NCBI GenBank assembly: GCA_024346835.1 | Contig: AP024866.1 | Coordinates: forward strand, 1 to 64,000 | DNA from: Vibrio comitans | GTDB lineage: Bacteria; Pseudomonadota; Gammaproteobacteria; Enterobacterales; Vibrionaceae | DNA: 64,000 nt | Direction: 5' to 3' | Shown: positions 35,574 to 44,215 of the stretch, one piece after another | Layout of the letters: each line of letters begins with the position of its first letter | Numbering within the stretch: the stretch's first letter is position 1 | The notes under the pieces: generated by a model | Database searches by the model: none | What the model was told of the DNA's origin: nothing | What the model saw: the letters and a program-made list of their open reading frames with translations, nothing else | Made by a program: the position numbers and the translations under genes

Positions 35574-37355
35574 TTACAGGGCAGTAGTCGCTTGTTGAAG
35601 CCACTGCTTAACTTCACCATCTACCAGCGGGGAAAGGTCGTTCCATACTTTCTGATGATATGTATTTAGCCAATCAACTTCGTGTGAAGAAAGAAGAGTC
35701 AGGTCAATATTGCGCTTATCGATAGGGCAGCGAGTCAGAGACTCGAAACCTAATACAGAGAAATCGCCTTTGGTTTCAACCTCAACAACAATCTCTAAGT
35801 TTTCAATACGAATGCCAAACTCATCTGTGCGATAGTAACCAGGTTCATTGGACAGAACCATACCAGCCTCTAAAGCAGTATCATTGTATACCTTAGCGAT
35901 ACGCTGAGGCCCTTCATGCACACTAAGGAAATGCCCAACGCCATGACCGGTGCCATGGTCGTAATCAAATCCATTCGCCCATAAATGTTGGCGTGCGAGA
36001 ATATCTAATTGGTGTCCTTTTGTTCCTTTAGGGAATCGAGCTTGAGCTAAGCCAATATGCCCCTTTAGTACAAGAGTGAACTGTTTTTTCATTTCTTGTG
36101 TCGGATTACCAATTGCGATGGTTCGAGTAATGTCAGTCGTACCATCTGGATATTGGCCACCTGAGTCAACCAAGTACATTGAGTTGTTAGACACAACACC
36201 TGGGGTAGGCTCGTTGTTGTGGTTGTAATGACACATAGCTGCATTGTGAGCGGCTGCAGAAATAGTATCAAAGCTCAGGTCGGCTAATGATGAATCTTCT
36301 TTTCTGAAGCTCTCTAGCTTATCTGATAGTTGAGCTTCGTTGAGGTACTCGCCTTTGTCATTTTGCTTATCGAACCAGGACAAAAACTTAATCATCGCGA
36401 CACCATCGCGAACGTGGCTGTTCTTCATTCCTTGTGCTTCAACACTGTTCTTAACCGCTTTTGGAATTAGGCAAGGGTCGGCAATTGGTAATACTTCCGC
36501 ACCAACTTGATTAAGCACTAGCTCAAACCAAGCGTTACTGGTTGCAGGGTCAAGTATTACCTTGCGGCCTTTAAGGGCCGTGAGGCGAGCTTCAATTTCT
36601 GATGGAGAGTAGACCACAACACCAGCCCCAACATGCTCACTAAACTGCGAAGGCACACGGTCAGAATCGATAAAGAACTCAACTTCACTATTGCTATGAA
36701 CAATGGCATGAGAGAGGGCGACAGGTAAACGAGAGATATCGCTACCGCGAATATTCAATAACCAACAAATTGAATCAAGCGCTGTAAGAACTGCGCTATC
36801 TGCTTTTTGTGCTTTTAGCTCATCCGCAATCAAAGCACGCTTTTCTTGACTACCAACACCAACCCAATCTTTTTCCATCAAACGTAGTGTAGAAAGTGTG
36901 GCCTGTGGTCTATCACTCCACAATGTATCGATTGGGTTGCTATCGATGTACACGATCTCATAATCTTCAGAAAGAGATTGCTTAGCTGAGGCTAACCAAC
37001 GACCAGAATGCATTCTAGGGTCAATACCAACCTTACTGCCTTTTTCTAAGTTTTGAGTCACCCAAGCTATAGGTGGGTTTTCCACTAGATGTTGGTAAGA
37101 ATACACATCAGAAGGAGTCTGCTTCGTTACTTGAACGGTATAACGACCATCAACAAAAATAGCCGCATCATTAGTAGAGATTACTGCAGCTCCTGCTGAA
37201 CCTGTAAAGCCTGTCAGCCAATGCAAGCGTTCATTGTGCTCTGGGATGTATTCACCAAGAAATTCATCTTCGTGAGGAACAATGAAGGCGTCTAATCCGT
37301 TTGTACTTAACCAGTTGCGAAAATCTGCAACACGGCTTTTGATCTGAGCTGGCAT
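35574..37355 (-). CDS. Xaa-Pro aminopeptidase (aminopeptidase P family, M24B)
   Basis: Cytoplasmic dimetal peptidase that removes N-terminal residues preceding proline. The 593-residue product has the long three-domain form: two creatinase-like N-terminal domains (1-about 300) and a C-terminal pita-bread catalytic domain. Metal ligands are visible in YLVDSGGQYPDGTTDITRT, GTGHGVGHFLSVHEGP and LSNEPGYYRTDEFGIRIENL. Resembles bacterial and eukaryotic XPNPEP1-like enzymes more than short E. coli PepP/PepQ. No signal peptide. Confidence 0.93.
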   Translation of the reverse strand: MPAQIKSRVADFRNWLSTNGLDAFIVPHEDEFLGEYIPEHNERLHWLTGFTGSAGAAVISTNDAAIFVDGRYTVQVTKQTPSDVYSYQHLVENPPIAWVTQNLEKGSKVGIDPRMHSGRWLASAKQSLSEDYEIVYIDSNPIDTLWSDRPQATLSTLRLMEKDWVGVGSQEKRALIADELKAQKADSAVLTALDSICWLLNIRGSDISRLPVALSHAIVHSNSEVEFFIDSDRVPSQFSEHVGAGVVVYSPSEIEARLTALKGRKVILDPATSNAWFELVLNQVGAEVLPIADPCLIPKAVKNSVEAQGMKNSHVRDGVAMIKFLSWFDKQNDKGEYLNEAQLSDKLESFRKEDSSLADLSFDTISAAAHNAAMCHYNHNNEPTPGVVSNNSMYLVDSGGQYPDGTTDITRTIAIGNPTQEMKKQFTLVLKGHIGLAQARFPKGTKGHQLDILARQHLWANGFDYDHGTGHGVGHFLSVHEGPQRIAKVYNDTALEAGMVLSNEPGYYRTDEFGIRIENLEIVVEVETKGDFSVLGFESLTRCPIDKRNIDLTLLSSHEVDWLNTYHQKVWNDLSPLVDGEVKQWLQQATTAL

Positions 37356-37578
37356 AATCTCTCCTTTTCGTTACTACCTTTATGCGCATGGCGATTAAGC
37401 TACTCTTTTTAAGTACTGTGTGCAATTTCAGAGTGTGGAAAATGACGTTACATATCGCAAATGAAAACTGTTCTAGTTACGGTAAAAAGAGTATATTCTA
37501 TATACAGACACTATTTTCGTCCCACCGCGAGTTTTGATTTCTTCAAAACACAACAAGTTCTTATTGAAGTGAAATAAT

Positions 37579-37860
37579 ATGGCATTAACGACTTATGAAT
37601 TAGCTCGTATAATGGAGCAGATGGAAGAATCTCCAGAGAAAGTAATGTACGGTAAATTACTGAGCGAGCTTGGTAATCAAAGTGAAGAAAGAATTAGAAG
37701 TGCAGCAAAGCAATTACCATTGCACACTCTAAAAGATATCGTTTATCAGTTTCAAAGAGTTATTGAATCTCGAAAAGGCGAGCAGGTTGATTTACTCGCT
37801 CAAGAACTCGTAAAAGACGGTATCTCTGTCGAAGACTTAAAAGCATATATGAATAAATAA
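37579..37860 (+). CDS. tsrA: Small TsrA-like global regulator
   Basis: 93-residue charged helical protein, MALTTYELARIMEQMEESP..., with no membrane segment. Its size and position, near thi and aminopeptidase P genes, match Vibrio cholerae TsrA (VC0070), an H-NS-related regulator that represses type VI secretion and horizontally acquired loci. I recognise it by context and length rather than by a diagnostic motif. It is monocistronic, with a terminator hairpin right after the stop. Confidence 0.65.
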   Translation: MALTTYELARIMEQMEESPEKVMYGKLLSELGNQSEERIRSAAKQLPLHTLKDIVYQFQRVIESRKGEQVDLLAQELVKDGISVEDLKAYMNK

Positions 37861-37881
37861 GCTCCTATTAAGGAGCTTATT
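37859..37881. terminator. Terminator between tsrA and the DoxX gene
   Basis: AAGCTCCT ATTA AGGAGCTT hairpin starts at the tsrA stop, followed by ATTGTTTG. A-richness on the other side lets it serve the convergent DoxX gene too. Confidence 0.65.
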
Positions 37882-37889
37882 GTTTGTGA

Positions 37890-38345
37890 TTATTGTGTGA
37901 GTCGCTTAGCCAAAATATGATCGGCAGACAGTATTCCCGCCCCCCAAACTAGGTTAATTAAAATCATTAACCCCCAAAGTTGATGATCATAAAATCCTTT
38001 TTCCCAAAGTACAGGATAAGACACTACGGCCATGATATTAAATAGGAATAATATCGCTGCAAATGGTCGTGTAAATAAGCCTAGCGCTATAAAAACAGGA
38101 ATAATAAGCTCAGTGGCTGTTCCTACATAAGCTGCTAGTTCCCAGGGGAGAATGGGTACCTGATATTCGTATTCGAATAAAAACAGCGTACTGTCCCACG
38201 TTCCTATCTTCACCAGTCCAGAATTAAAGAACACCCAAGCGACCCAAAGTCGACAGAAAAGAAGAAGGGCAGGTACCGCCAAGCCTTGAAGATTTTCGAC
38301 CAGCCCTGCATAAACTTGGTATTTGGATTGGATTGTACTGTTCAT
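37890..38345 (-). CDS. DoxX family membrane protein
   Basis: 151-residue inner-membrane protein with four hydrophobic helices and the DoxX motifs RLWVAWVFFNSGLVKI and GLFTRPFAAILFLFNIMAVVSYP. DoxX-like proteins are often linked to redox or quinone functions. It is the last gene of a four-gene operon behind DUF2282, DUF692 and DUF2063 genes, 13 bp after the DUF2063 gene. In bufferin clusters a DoxX protein is a common fourth member; its role there is not established. Confidence 0.85.
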   Translation of the reverse strand: MNSTIQSKYQVYAGLVENLQGLAVPALLLFCRLWVAWVFFNSGLVKIGTWDSTLFLFEYEYQVPILPWELAAYVGTATELIIPVFIALGLFTRPFAAILFLFNIMAVVSYPVLWEKGFYDHQLWGLMILINLVWGAGILSADHILAKRLTQ

Positions 38346-38358
38346 ATCAACTCCTTAG

Positions 38359-39105
38359 CTATACAAAGCCGGCGATCAGCATTCGATCTACCAATGACGG
38401 TATAGAAGGAAGTAGCTGCTCGTTGATTTCTGATAATGGTTGTTTGTTTTCGATTGCTCTTAGTAGCAGATATTCGTTGTGTTCAAGTTGATAAAAATGA
38501 AGTGTTCCATTTCGCGTTGCTTGAACATAACCATATTGAGATTGGTTGAGCTGTAAATCACTGAACGAGTTTCTATCGATGGCCTCGATCAGATCAAATA
38601 TCGAGTAACTTGATTCAAAGCTACGGGCGCTTGTTTTAGAAACCAAGCGTAGTTTTTGCTGCTGTTGGTCGTCCAACTGATTCAAGGCAGAAAGAGGGCG
38701 GTGTGCATTCTCAATTGCGTTGTGTAGGTTAAGTTTTAGTTCATCGCCTAAGGCTTCAAACCTTGCGACCTCATTGATATAAGGGGCGGCTTCAATGACT
38801 TTTGGAAATGTAGATATCGTTTTATCAAACCCTTGGCCATAACTGGACACGTTGCCACTTGATGATGGGTTATTTAGAACGTGAGATCTTGCTATCTGCT
38901 CGAAACATTCTTCCCCCACTAGAGCCAATGTGTAGGGATACATCGCCTTCAGGACATCGGTAAAGCTATGTATTACATTGTTTCTATAGATCTGAATGCG
39001 CTGCTCATCAGTGAAGTGGTCACTATGAATGTGGCAATCAGAGACTTCCCCTTGATAGTTCAAAGAGCGGGCAAAGTTGCTTTGCAATTCAGACAGGCTG
39101 ATCAT
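38359..39105 (-). CDS. bufC: DUF2063 protein (BufC/HvfC type), RiPP maturation partner
   Basis: 248-residue protein of the DUF2063 family. The N-terminal half has the family signature SLSELQSNFARSLNYQ..., RIQIYRNNVIHSFTDVLKAMYPYTLALVGEECFEQIA, and the C-terminal half is a small sandwich domain. BufC/HvfC proteins act as recognition partners of the DUF692 (MNIO) enzyme on the precursor peptide. The ATG overlaps the DUF692 stop by 4 bp (ATGA), so the two are translationally coupled, consistent with a complex. Confidence 0.85.
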   Translation of the reverse strand: MISLSELQSNFARSLNYQGEVSDCHIHSDHFTDEQRIQIYRNNVIHSFTDVLKAMYPYTLALVGEECFEQIARSHVLNNPSSSGNVSSYGQGFDKTISTFPKVIEAAPYINEVARFEALGDELKLNLHNAIENAHRPLSALNQLDDQQQQKLRLVSKTSARSFESSYSIFDLIEAIDRNSFSDLQLNQSQYGYVQATRNGTLHFYQLEHNEYLLLRAIENKQPLSEINEQLLPSIPSLVDRMLIAGFV

Positions 39106-39962
39106 GAGGCCTCCCTAACCTGTATCGATCTCCTGGCAATTACCGACGCTTTTTCTGCCTCGGATAACAATACTTCTGGGGTCGGTATATCCATATCCCA
39201 CTCTATAAGGGTGGCTGTGTTTGGGTTGGATTGACTCCATACTCGATAGAGTTCCCATACTTCATCACACACCTTAGTACTGTGTGTATCAATCCATATC
39301 TTCGAGCCCTTAATTTCTTTGACGGTGAATCCAGCAAGATGAATCTCTTGAACCGCTTGTTGGTTAATGGCATTCAGGTAATGAAGGGCATCGAAGCCAT
39401 GATTTAATGAAGAAACATAGATGTTATTCAGATCGAGTAGCAGTTGGCATTCAGAACGCTGTTGTACTTCATTTAGAAACTCCCACTCTGAAATGGTGGA
39501 GTGCTTGAAGCGCAAATAACTGCTTGGGTTCTCAATGAGTAATGGGCGCTTGATAGCATCTTGAACCTGAAGAACATTTCGAACAAAAACCTCTAGTGCT
39601 TCTTCTGTATAAGGGAGAGGGAGCAAGTCGTTAAAATGCACACCACCATTCTCACTCCAACTTAAGTGATCGGAGACGAGCGATGGCTCGATTTCATCAA
39701 CTAACTGAACCAACGACTGTAGGTGGGATGTGTCTATTTCATTCACTGAACCTAGAGATAGTCCAACGCCGTGACAAGATACTTGATGTTGCTGGCGAAT
39801 GCTTCTAAGTTGCTGTCGTGCTGGTGAGTTGATTTCAAAGTAATTCTCACTATGCACTTCCAACCAAGAAACGTGGCCAGGGTTATGTTCAAAAAAGTTA
39901 AGATGAGGGTGACGTAAACCCACTCCAATACTGTTATGAATCCCCATATTGTGCATAGTCAT
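39102..39962 (-). CDS. bufB: DUF692 multinuclear iron-dependent oxygenase (BufB/HvfB type)
   Basis: 286-residue TIM-barrel enzyme of the MNIO (DUF692) family, related to MbnB. Such enzymes use two or three iron atoms and O2 to turn precursor cysteines into heterocycles or thioamides. Visible family motifs are GVGLRHPHL, WLEVHSENYFE, VSCHGVGLSLGS, LLIENPSSYLRF and LLLDLNNIYVSSLNHG, which carry the expected His/Asp/Glu/Asn ligands. It lies 77 bp downstream of the precursor-like gene and overlaps bufC by 4 bp. Confidence 0.9.
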   Translation of the reverse strand: MTMHNMGIHNSIGVGLRHPHLNFFEHNPGHVSWLEVHSENYFEINSPARQQLRSIRQQHQVSCHGVGLSLGSVNEIDTSHLQSLVQLVDEIEPSLVSDHLSWSENGGVHFNDLLPLPYTEEALEVFVRNVLQVQDAIKRPLLIENPSSYLRFKHSTISEWEFLNEVQQRSECQLLLDLNNIYVSSLNHGFDALHYLNAINQQAVQEIHLAGFTVKEIKGSKIWIDTHSTKVCDEVWELYRVWSQSNPNTATLIEWDMDIPTPEVLLSEAEKASVIARRSIQVREAS

Positions 39963-39978
39963 TGTCTCCGAAGATTAG

Positions 39979-40013
39979 TGAAAAAAGAGGGGCACGATTG
40001 ATAGGTGTGCCCC
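39979..40013 (-). terminator. Attenuator-like hairpin between bufA and bufB
   Basis: Read on the minus strand, GGGGCAC (7-bp perfect stem, 11-nt loop) GTGCCCC is followed by CTCTTTTTTC. It is a plausible intrinsic terminator located inside the operon, after the precursor gene and before the enzyme gene, so it could lower enzyme expression relative to precursor. Confidence 0.6.
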
Positions 40014-40039
40014 AGACCTTATATCTAATTCGAGCTAGA

Positions 40040-40300
40040 TTACGAAGATGATGTGCTACCACCGGCTAGCTTGTCACAAAGGCCTTTAGGTACCACGACA
40101 AAGGCGTCTTTCTGGTGATCTTCTTTTGATGTGCCAGCACATGAACTGGTTTTCGTTGCGCAGTCATTTTTGCCTGCTTTTGATACGCCGTAGCATTTCT
40201 CTTTTTCAGCAGCGACCGCATGCGTTGCGGTCAGCATAGTGCCACCTAGAGCTAATAAACCAGTAACTGCCGCTGTAACTGCAAGATTAGACTTTTTCAT
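40040..40300 (-). CDS. bufA1: DUF2282 bufferin-type RiPP precursor (BufA1)
   Basis: 86-residue precursor-like protein. Residues 1-31 form a Sec signal peptide (MKKSNLAV...THAVA-A). The mature part has four cysteines at 36, 47, 54 and 75 in the DUF2282 pattern EKCYGVSKAGKNDCA...SSCAGTS...PKGLC. Bufferins of this type are exported and use modified Cys to bind copper in the periplasm. The operon is bufA-bufB-bufC-doxX on the minus strand. The Cys modifications and copper role are inferred from described relatives. Confidence 0.88.
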   Translation of the reverse strand: MKKSNLAVTAAVTGLLALGGTMLTATHAVAAEKEKCYGVSKAGKNDCATKTSSCAGTSKEDHQKDAFVVVPKGLCDKLAGGSTSSS

Positions 40301-40543
40301 AATTTCATCCTCGATATGATTCTAAGTTGTCTGAGCAATCGCCGGTTAATGTTAACGGTTTGTTGCGAGTGCCTGTTAGATAGGACGGGTTGGATCACGA
40401 AAATCTTTCAAAAAAATACAATGAATTATGAGTTGTTAGCTATGGCATTGAAAATAAACAGGTTTTAATTTGTGTTTTTCTTGGAAGAAACGCCAAAAAC
40501 ACAGGTTAGAGATTGTACCTGTAACCCTGTATACTGAGCTTTA

Positions 40544-40559
40544 ATGTATAAATAAACAG
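40544..40559 (+). promoter_or_regulatory. LexA-like SOS box upstream of uvrD
   Basis: ATGTATAAATAAACAG fits CTGT-N8-ACAG with one mismatch in the left half and an AT-rich centre. It lies 20 bp upstream of the uvrD ATG; E. coli uvrD is a LexA target. A -10-like TATACT sits at 40530-40535. Confidence 0.6.
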
Positions 40560-40579
40560 TAATAGATTGGAAAGGTACG

Positions 40580-42751
40580 ATGGACGCATCATTATTACTC
40601 GACGGGCTCAATGATAAACAACGAGAAGCCGTTGCAGCCCCATTAGGCAACCTATTGATCCTAGCAGGCGCGGGCAGTGGCAAAACCCGAGTGTTGGTTC
40701 ATCGTATCGCTTGGCTGATGTCTGTAGAGCAAGCATCTCCATTTTCGGTTATGTCGGTAACCTTTACCAATAAAGCGGCCGCAGAGATGCGCAGTCGTAT
40801 AGAAGAGTTGATGCAAGGTACCGCTTCTGGAATGTGGAATGGTACTTTCCACGGAATTTGCCATCGAATCCTTCGCGCTCATTACCTTGATGCTAAGTTG
40901 CCAGAGGATTTTCAGATCATTGATTCTGATGATCAGCAGCGCTTGCTTCGACGTTTGATAAAAGCTCAAAACCTAGATGAAAAGCAATGGCCAGCAAAAC
41001 AGGCGGCTTGGTGGATTAATGGTAAGAAAGATGAGGGGTTAAGGCCTCAACATATCGATAGCTATCACGATCCAGTTACTAAGACGTGGCTACGCATCTA
41101 TTCGGTATACCAAGAAGCGTGTGACCGAGCTGGCTTAGTCGATTTTGCTGAAATTTTGCTGCGTTGCCATGAGCTTCTGCGCGATAAACAACATATACGT
41201 GAGCACTATCAGGCTCGTTTCAAGCACATCTTGGTGGATGAATTTCAGGATACCAACAACATTCAGTATGCTTGGTTACGTATGATGGCGAGTCCAGATT
41301 GTAATGTCATGATTGTAGGCGATGATGACCAATCTATTTATGGCTGGCGTGGCGCTAAGATAGAAAATATTCAGCGCTTTCTTAATGAGTTTAAGCAAGC
41401 GTCAACCGTACGCCTTGAACAAAACTACCGTTCTACTAAAAACATACTTACGGCTGCTAACCATCTGATTGCCAACAACGTTGAGCGCATGGGTAAAGAG
41501 CTGTGGACCGATGGTAGCGATGGTGAGCTTATCTCGGTGTATTCAGCTTACAATGAGTTAGATGAAGCTCGCTTTGCAGTCAATAAGATCAAAGAGTGGC
41601 AAGATACGGGTGGTGTACTAAAAGATTCGGCAATCTTGTATCGAAATAACGCCCAGTCACGTGTGATCGAGGAAGCCCTGATCCAAGCGGGAATGCCTTA
41701 TCGCATTTACGGTGGAATGCGATTCTTCGAACGTCAGGAAATCAAAGATGCTTTGGGCTATCTACGCCTAATGTCGAACAGAAACGATGACGCAGCATTT
41801 GAAAGAGTGGTTAACACACCGACTCGTGGTCTAGGGGAAAAAACCCTTGAAACCATTCGCTTTGCTGCCCGAGATCGTGGCGCTACATTATGGCAAACCA
41901 GTAATCAGCTTTTAGAAGAAAAGGTCTTTGCAGGTCGAGCTGCTGGTGCTCTAGGGCGCTTTGTCGAGTTAATTAATGCTCTAGAAGATGATACCGCTGC
42001 AATGGACATGCATAAGCAAACTGACCATGTCATCAAGGCCTCCGGTTTGTTTACTATGTATCAGCAAGAGAAGGGCGAAAAGGCTCAGGCTCGCATAGAA
42101 AACCTTGAAGAACTCGTCACGGCTACGCGTCAATTTGAAAAGCCTGAAGAGGCTGACGAGATGAGTGACCTAACGGCTTTCCTTACTCATGCAGCTCTTG
42201 AGGCAGGTGAGGGTCAAGCTGATGAATTTGATGATGCGGTGCAACTGATGACCCTACACAGTGCTAAGGGTCTGGAGTTTCCTTTAGTATTCATGGTGGG
42301 TGTAGAAGAGGGCATGTTCCCAAGCCAAATGTCATCGGAGGAAGCGGGTCGACTCGAAGAAGAGCGTAGACTCGCTTATGTGGGCATGACTCGAGCGATG
42401 CAGAAATTGTATCTCACCTATGCTGAGATGCGTCGTTTGTATGGGCAAGATAAATACCACAAGCCATCTCGCTTCATTAAAGAATTGCCGGAAGCGTGCG
42501 TTCAAGAAGTACGTATGAAGGCGCAGGTGAGCCGACCAACCAACAGTGGTAGATTCAGCCAAACGGTTAAGAAAGAAAGCTTTAATGAGACAGGCTTTAG
42601 TTTAGGACAGCGAGTTAGTCATCCAAAGTTTGGAGAGGGCACCATTATTAACTTTGAAGGTAGTGGCGCGCAAAGTCGTGTTCAGGTTGCCTTTAATGGT
42701 GAAGGAATAAAGTGGCTGATTACTCAATACGCTAAACTCGAGAGACTGTAA
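40580..42751 (+). CDS. uvrD: DNA helicase II UvrD
   Basis: SF1A 3'-5' helicase acting in nucleotide excision repair and methyl-directed mismatch repair. The 723-residue product has motif I GAGSGKTRV at 30-38, motif II DEFQDTN, motif III GDDDQSIYGWRGA, motif IV-VI (QNYRSTKNIL, TLHSAKGLEFP, VGMTRAMQKLYLTYAE), and the C-terminal Tudor-like RNAP-binding domain (GQRVSHPKFGEGTIINFEG). Length matches E. coli UvrD (720). A LexA-like box is 20 bp upstream; terminator follows. Confidence 0.97.
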   Translation: MDASLLLDGLNDKQREAVAAPLGNLLILAGAGSGKTRVLVHRIAWLMSVEQASPFSVMSVTFTNKAAAEMRSRIEELMQGTASGMWNGTFHGICHRILRAHYLDAKLPEDFQIIDSDDQQRLLRRLIKAQNLDEKQWPAKQAAWWINGKKDEGLRPQHIDSYHDPVTKTWLRIYSVYQEACDRAGLVDFAEILLRCHELLRDKQHIREHYQARFKHILVDEFQDTNNIQYAWLRMMASPDCNVMIVGDDDQSIYGWRGAKIENIQRFLNEFKQASTVRLEQNYRSTKNILTAANHLIANNVERMGKELWTDGSDGELISVYSAYNELDEARFAVNKIKEWQDTGGVLKDSAILYRNNAQSRVIEEALIQAGMPYRIYGGMRFFERQEIKDALGYLRLMSNRNDDAAFERVVNTPTRGLGEKTLETIRFAARDRGATLWQTSNQLLEEKVFAGRAAGALGRFVELINALEDDTAAMDMHKQTDHVIKASGLFTMYQQEKGEKAQARIENLEELVTATRQFEKPEEADEMSDLTAFLTHAALEAGEGQADEFDDAVQLMTLHSAKGLEFPLVFMVGVEEGMFPSQMSSEEAGRLEEERRLAYVGMTRAMQKLYLTYAEMRRLYGQDKYHKPSRFIKELPEACVQEVRMKAQVSRPTNSGRFSQTVKKESFNETGFSLGQRVSHPKFGEGTIINFEGSGAQSRVQVAFNGEGIKWLITQYAKLERL

Positions 42752-42757
42752 TTTTAT

Positions 42758-42788
42758 AAAGCCCCAGTATTATGAACTGGGGCTTTTT
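42758..42788. terminator. Bidirectional terminator between uvrD and marC
   Basis: AAAGCCCCAGT ATTATGA ACTGGGGCTTTTT hairpin between convergent genes. Confidence 0.9.
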
Positions 42789-42793
42789 ACTTT

Positions 42794-43420
42794 CTAGACG
42801 ATGTAATAATCTTTTATGCCTTGCAACAGATTACTCACTGCAACAGCAGCTAAAATTAATCCCATTACACGACTGATGATTGCGGCGCCCACATTACCAA
42901 TCCACTTCTGAATGTGAGTCGCCCCAAGTAGCAAGAAGAGGGTGATGAGCAGCACTATTAGCATGACACCTGCGGTCATAGCCTGATCGATAAAGGCATG
43001 CCTGTGATTATCAGTAAGCATCACGATAGCCATCATAGCGCCAGGAGAGGCAATTGAAGGAATAGCCAAGGGATATACGGCCAAATCAGCAAGCTGCGAA
43101 CGATCGATTTCTTTCGACATTTTACTTTCTTGTTCAGGCTTACTTTCCCCAAAGATCATGGTTAATGCAAACAAGAGCAGAACCAAACCTCCTGCTGCCT
43201 GGAATGCAGGGAGAGGGATCTGCATAGCCTCTAGCAACACTTGTCCAGCAAGTAAAAAGAACAGTAGTACACCTGTTGCAATTGCAACGGCTTTAATTGC
43301 GACTAATCGGCGCTGTTTCTTGGCTAAATGTTGAGTCTGTGAGAGATAGACAGGCACAGAGCCAACAGGATCGATGACCGCCCACAGGACGACAAATTGA
43401 GTAACTAGGATGCTGAGCAA
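42794..43420 (-). CDS. MarC/YhgN family inner-membrane protein
   Basis: 208-residue polytopic membrane protein of the MarC (UPF0056) family with six hydrophobic helices. Motifs FVVLWAVIDPVGSVPVYLS near the N-terminus and AVYPLAIPSIASPGAMMAIVML in the middle are the conserved internal repeats. YhgN/MarC proteins are putative transporters of unsettled function; E. coli YhgN-like members are proposed amino acid exporters. Located between uvrD and a CsrB RNA gene that converges head-to-tail upstream of it. Confidence 0.88.
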   Translation of the reverse strand: MLSILVTQFVVLWAVIDPVGSVPVYLSQTQHLAKKQRRLVAIKAVAIATGVLLFFLLAGQVLLEAMQIPLPAFQAAGGLVLLLFALTMIFGESKPEQESKMSKEIDRSQLADLAVYPLAIPSIASPGAMMAIVMLTDNHRHAFIDQAMTAGVMLIVLLITLFLLLGATHIQKWIGNVGAAIISRVMGLILAAVAVSNLLQGIKDYYIV

Positions 43421-43604
43421 GAAAGTTATCTCCTAAAGTAGGATGAAGGAAGGGCGCTTTTCTTAGTATATTAGTTGTAGTTGGGGGCTGGTGATATGAA
43501 TAATACCAATCACAGTAAGTGATCAGAAACAGCGCAGGAAAAAGTCGTTATCCAGTGCTTTAACAAGCTAGGGTGGGTAGTTATTTTAAAATATGTCGCA
43601 TAAA
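43421..43604. other. Intergenic region upstream of marC, nothing recognised
   Basis: 184 bp between marC and the CsrB terminator. It should hold the marC promoter. A stretch near 43503-43528 (ACCAATCACAGTAAGTGATC) has dispersed-repeat character but I cannot assign it. No ORF or strong hairpin otherwise. Confidence 0.3.
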
Positions 43605-44022
43605 GAAAAACCCCGAGAGCTTGCGCTCTTCGGGGTTATAGTCTTACTCGCAGCAATCCGGCTACTAAGTGTGCTCCATGCATCAAATCCATGATAGTGT
43701 GCTGTTATCCTTCAGCGTATTCCTTTTCTCGCCATCCTAGCGGTGTCCATATGACCTTATCCTGGTCTGCTAACAATCCTCGTTAGCGCACTTCACTTAA
43801 TCCCTGAGCGGTGTCCCTTACATCATCCTGATGTTTAGTCCTTGCCTCATCCAGAGGTGTCCATTGTCTTTCCTTAGTAGTAACCATCCTAGTTACTATT
43901 GTGTCCATTCAATGTCCAATTTGCTTTCCATGCCGACTATTCATCCTGAATACCCGAATCTTCATCCTGAAGAACACCTAATCCTTGGTGATTTCCTTTT
44001 CCGTGTCAGCTTCCTTCCGACC
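43605..44022 (-). ncRNA. csrB: CsrB-type regulatory RNA
   Basis: Noncoding RNA that sequesters the translational repressor CsrA. On the minus strand the approximately 418-nt stretch carries about 27 GGA motifs, many as AGGA or CAGGATG in hairpin loops (for example near 43829, 43945 and 43973), as in E. coli CsrB. It ends in a strong terminator, CCCCGAAGAGC...GCTCTCGGGG followed by TTTTTC (43605-43637). A -10 TAATAT (44029-44034) with -35-like TTGAGC fits a start near 44022. A GacA/VarA box lies upstream. Frames over this region encode no credible protein. Vibrio usually has three such RNAs; which one this is was not determined. Confidence 0.92.
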
Positions 44023-44179
44023 CTTGTTATATTATGCTTTTCTCTCTTTTGCTCAATGGGGTGTCAGCAAAAATATTTTAATCGTAACAACAACTCACAA
44101 GCCTATACCAATAAAAACAATGACTTATGTTTGTTTTGGTCTGTTTTCGGCAGATTTTAGCTTTGATCGCGCACATCTT

Positions 44180-44197
44180 TGTGAGAGATCTCTTACA
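44180..44197 (-). promoter_or_regulatory. GacA/VarA/UvrY box upstream of csrB
   Basis: TGTGAGAGATCTCTTACA matches the response-regulator consensus TGTAAG-N6-CTTACA with one change. It lies about 160 bp upstream of the inferred csrB start, the distance seen for E. coli csrB and UvrY. Confidence 0.8.
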
Positions 44198-44215
44198 AAT
44201 TTCGGGCGAATGTCG

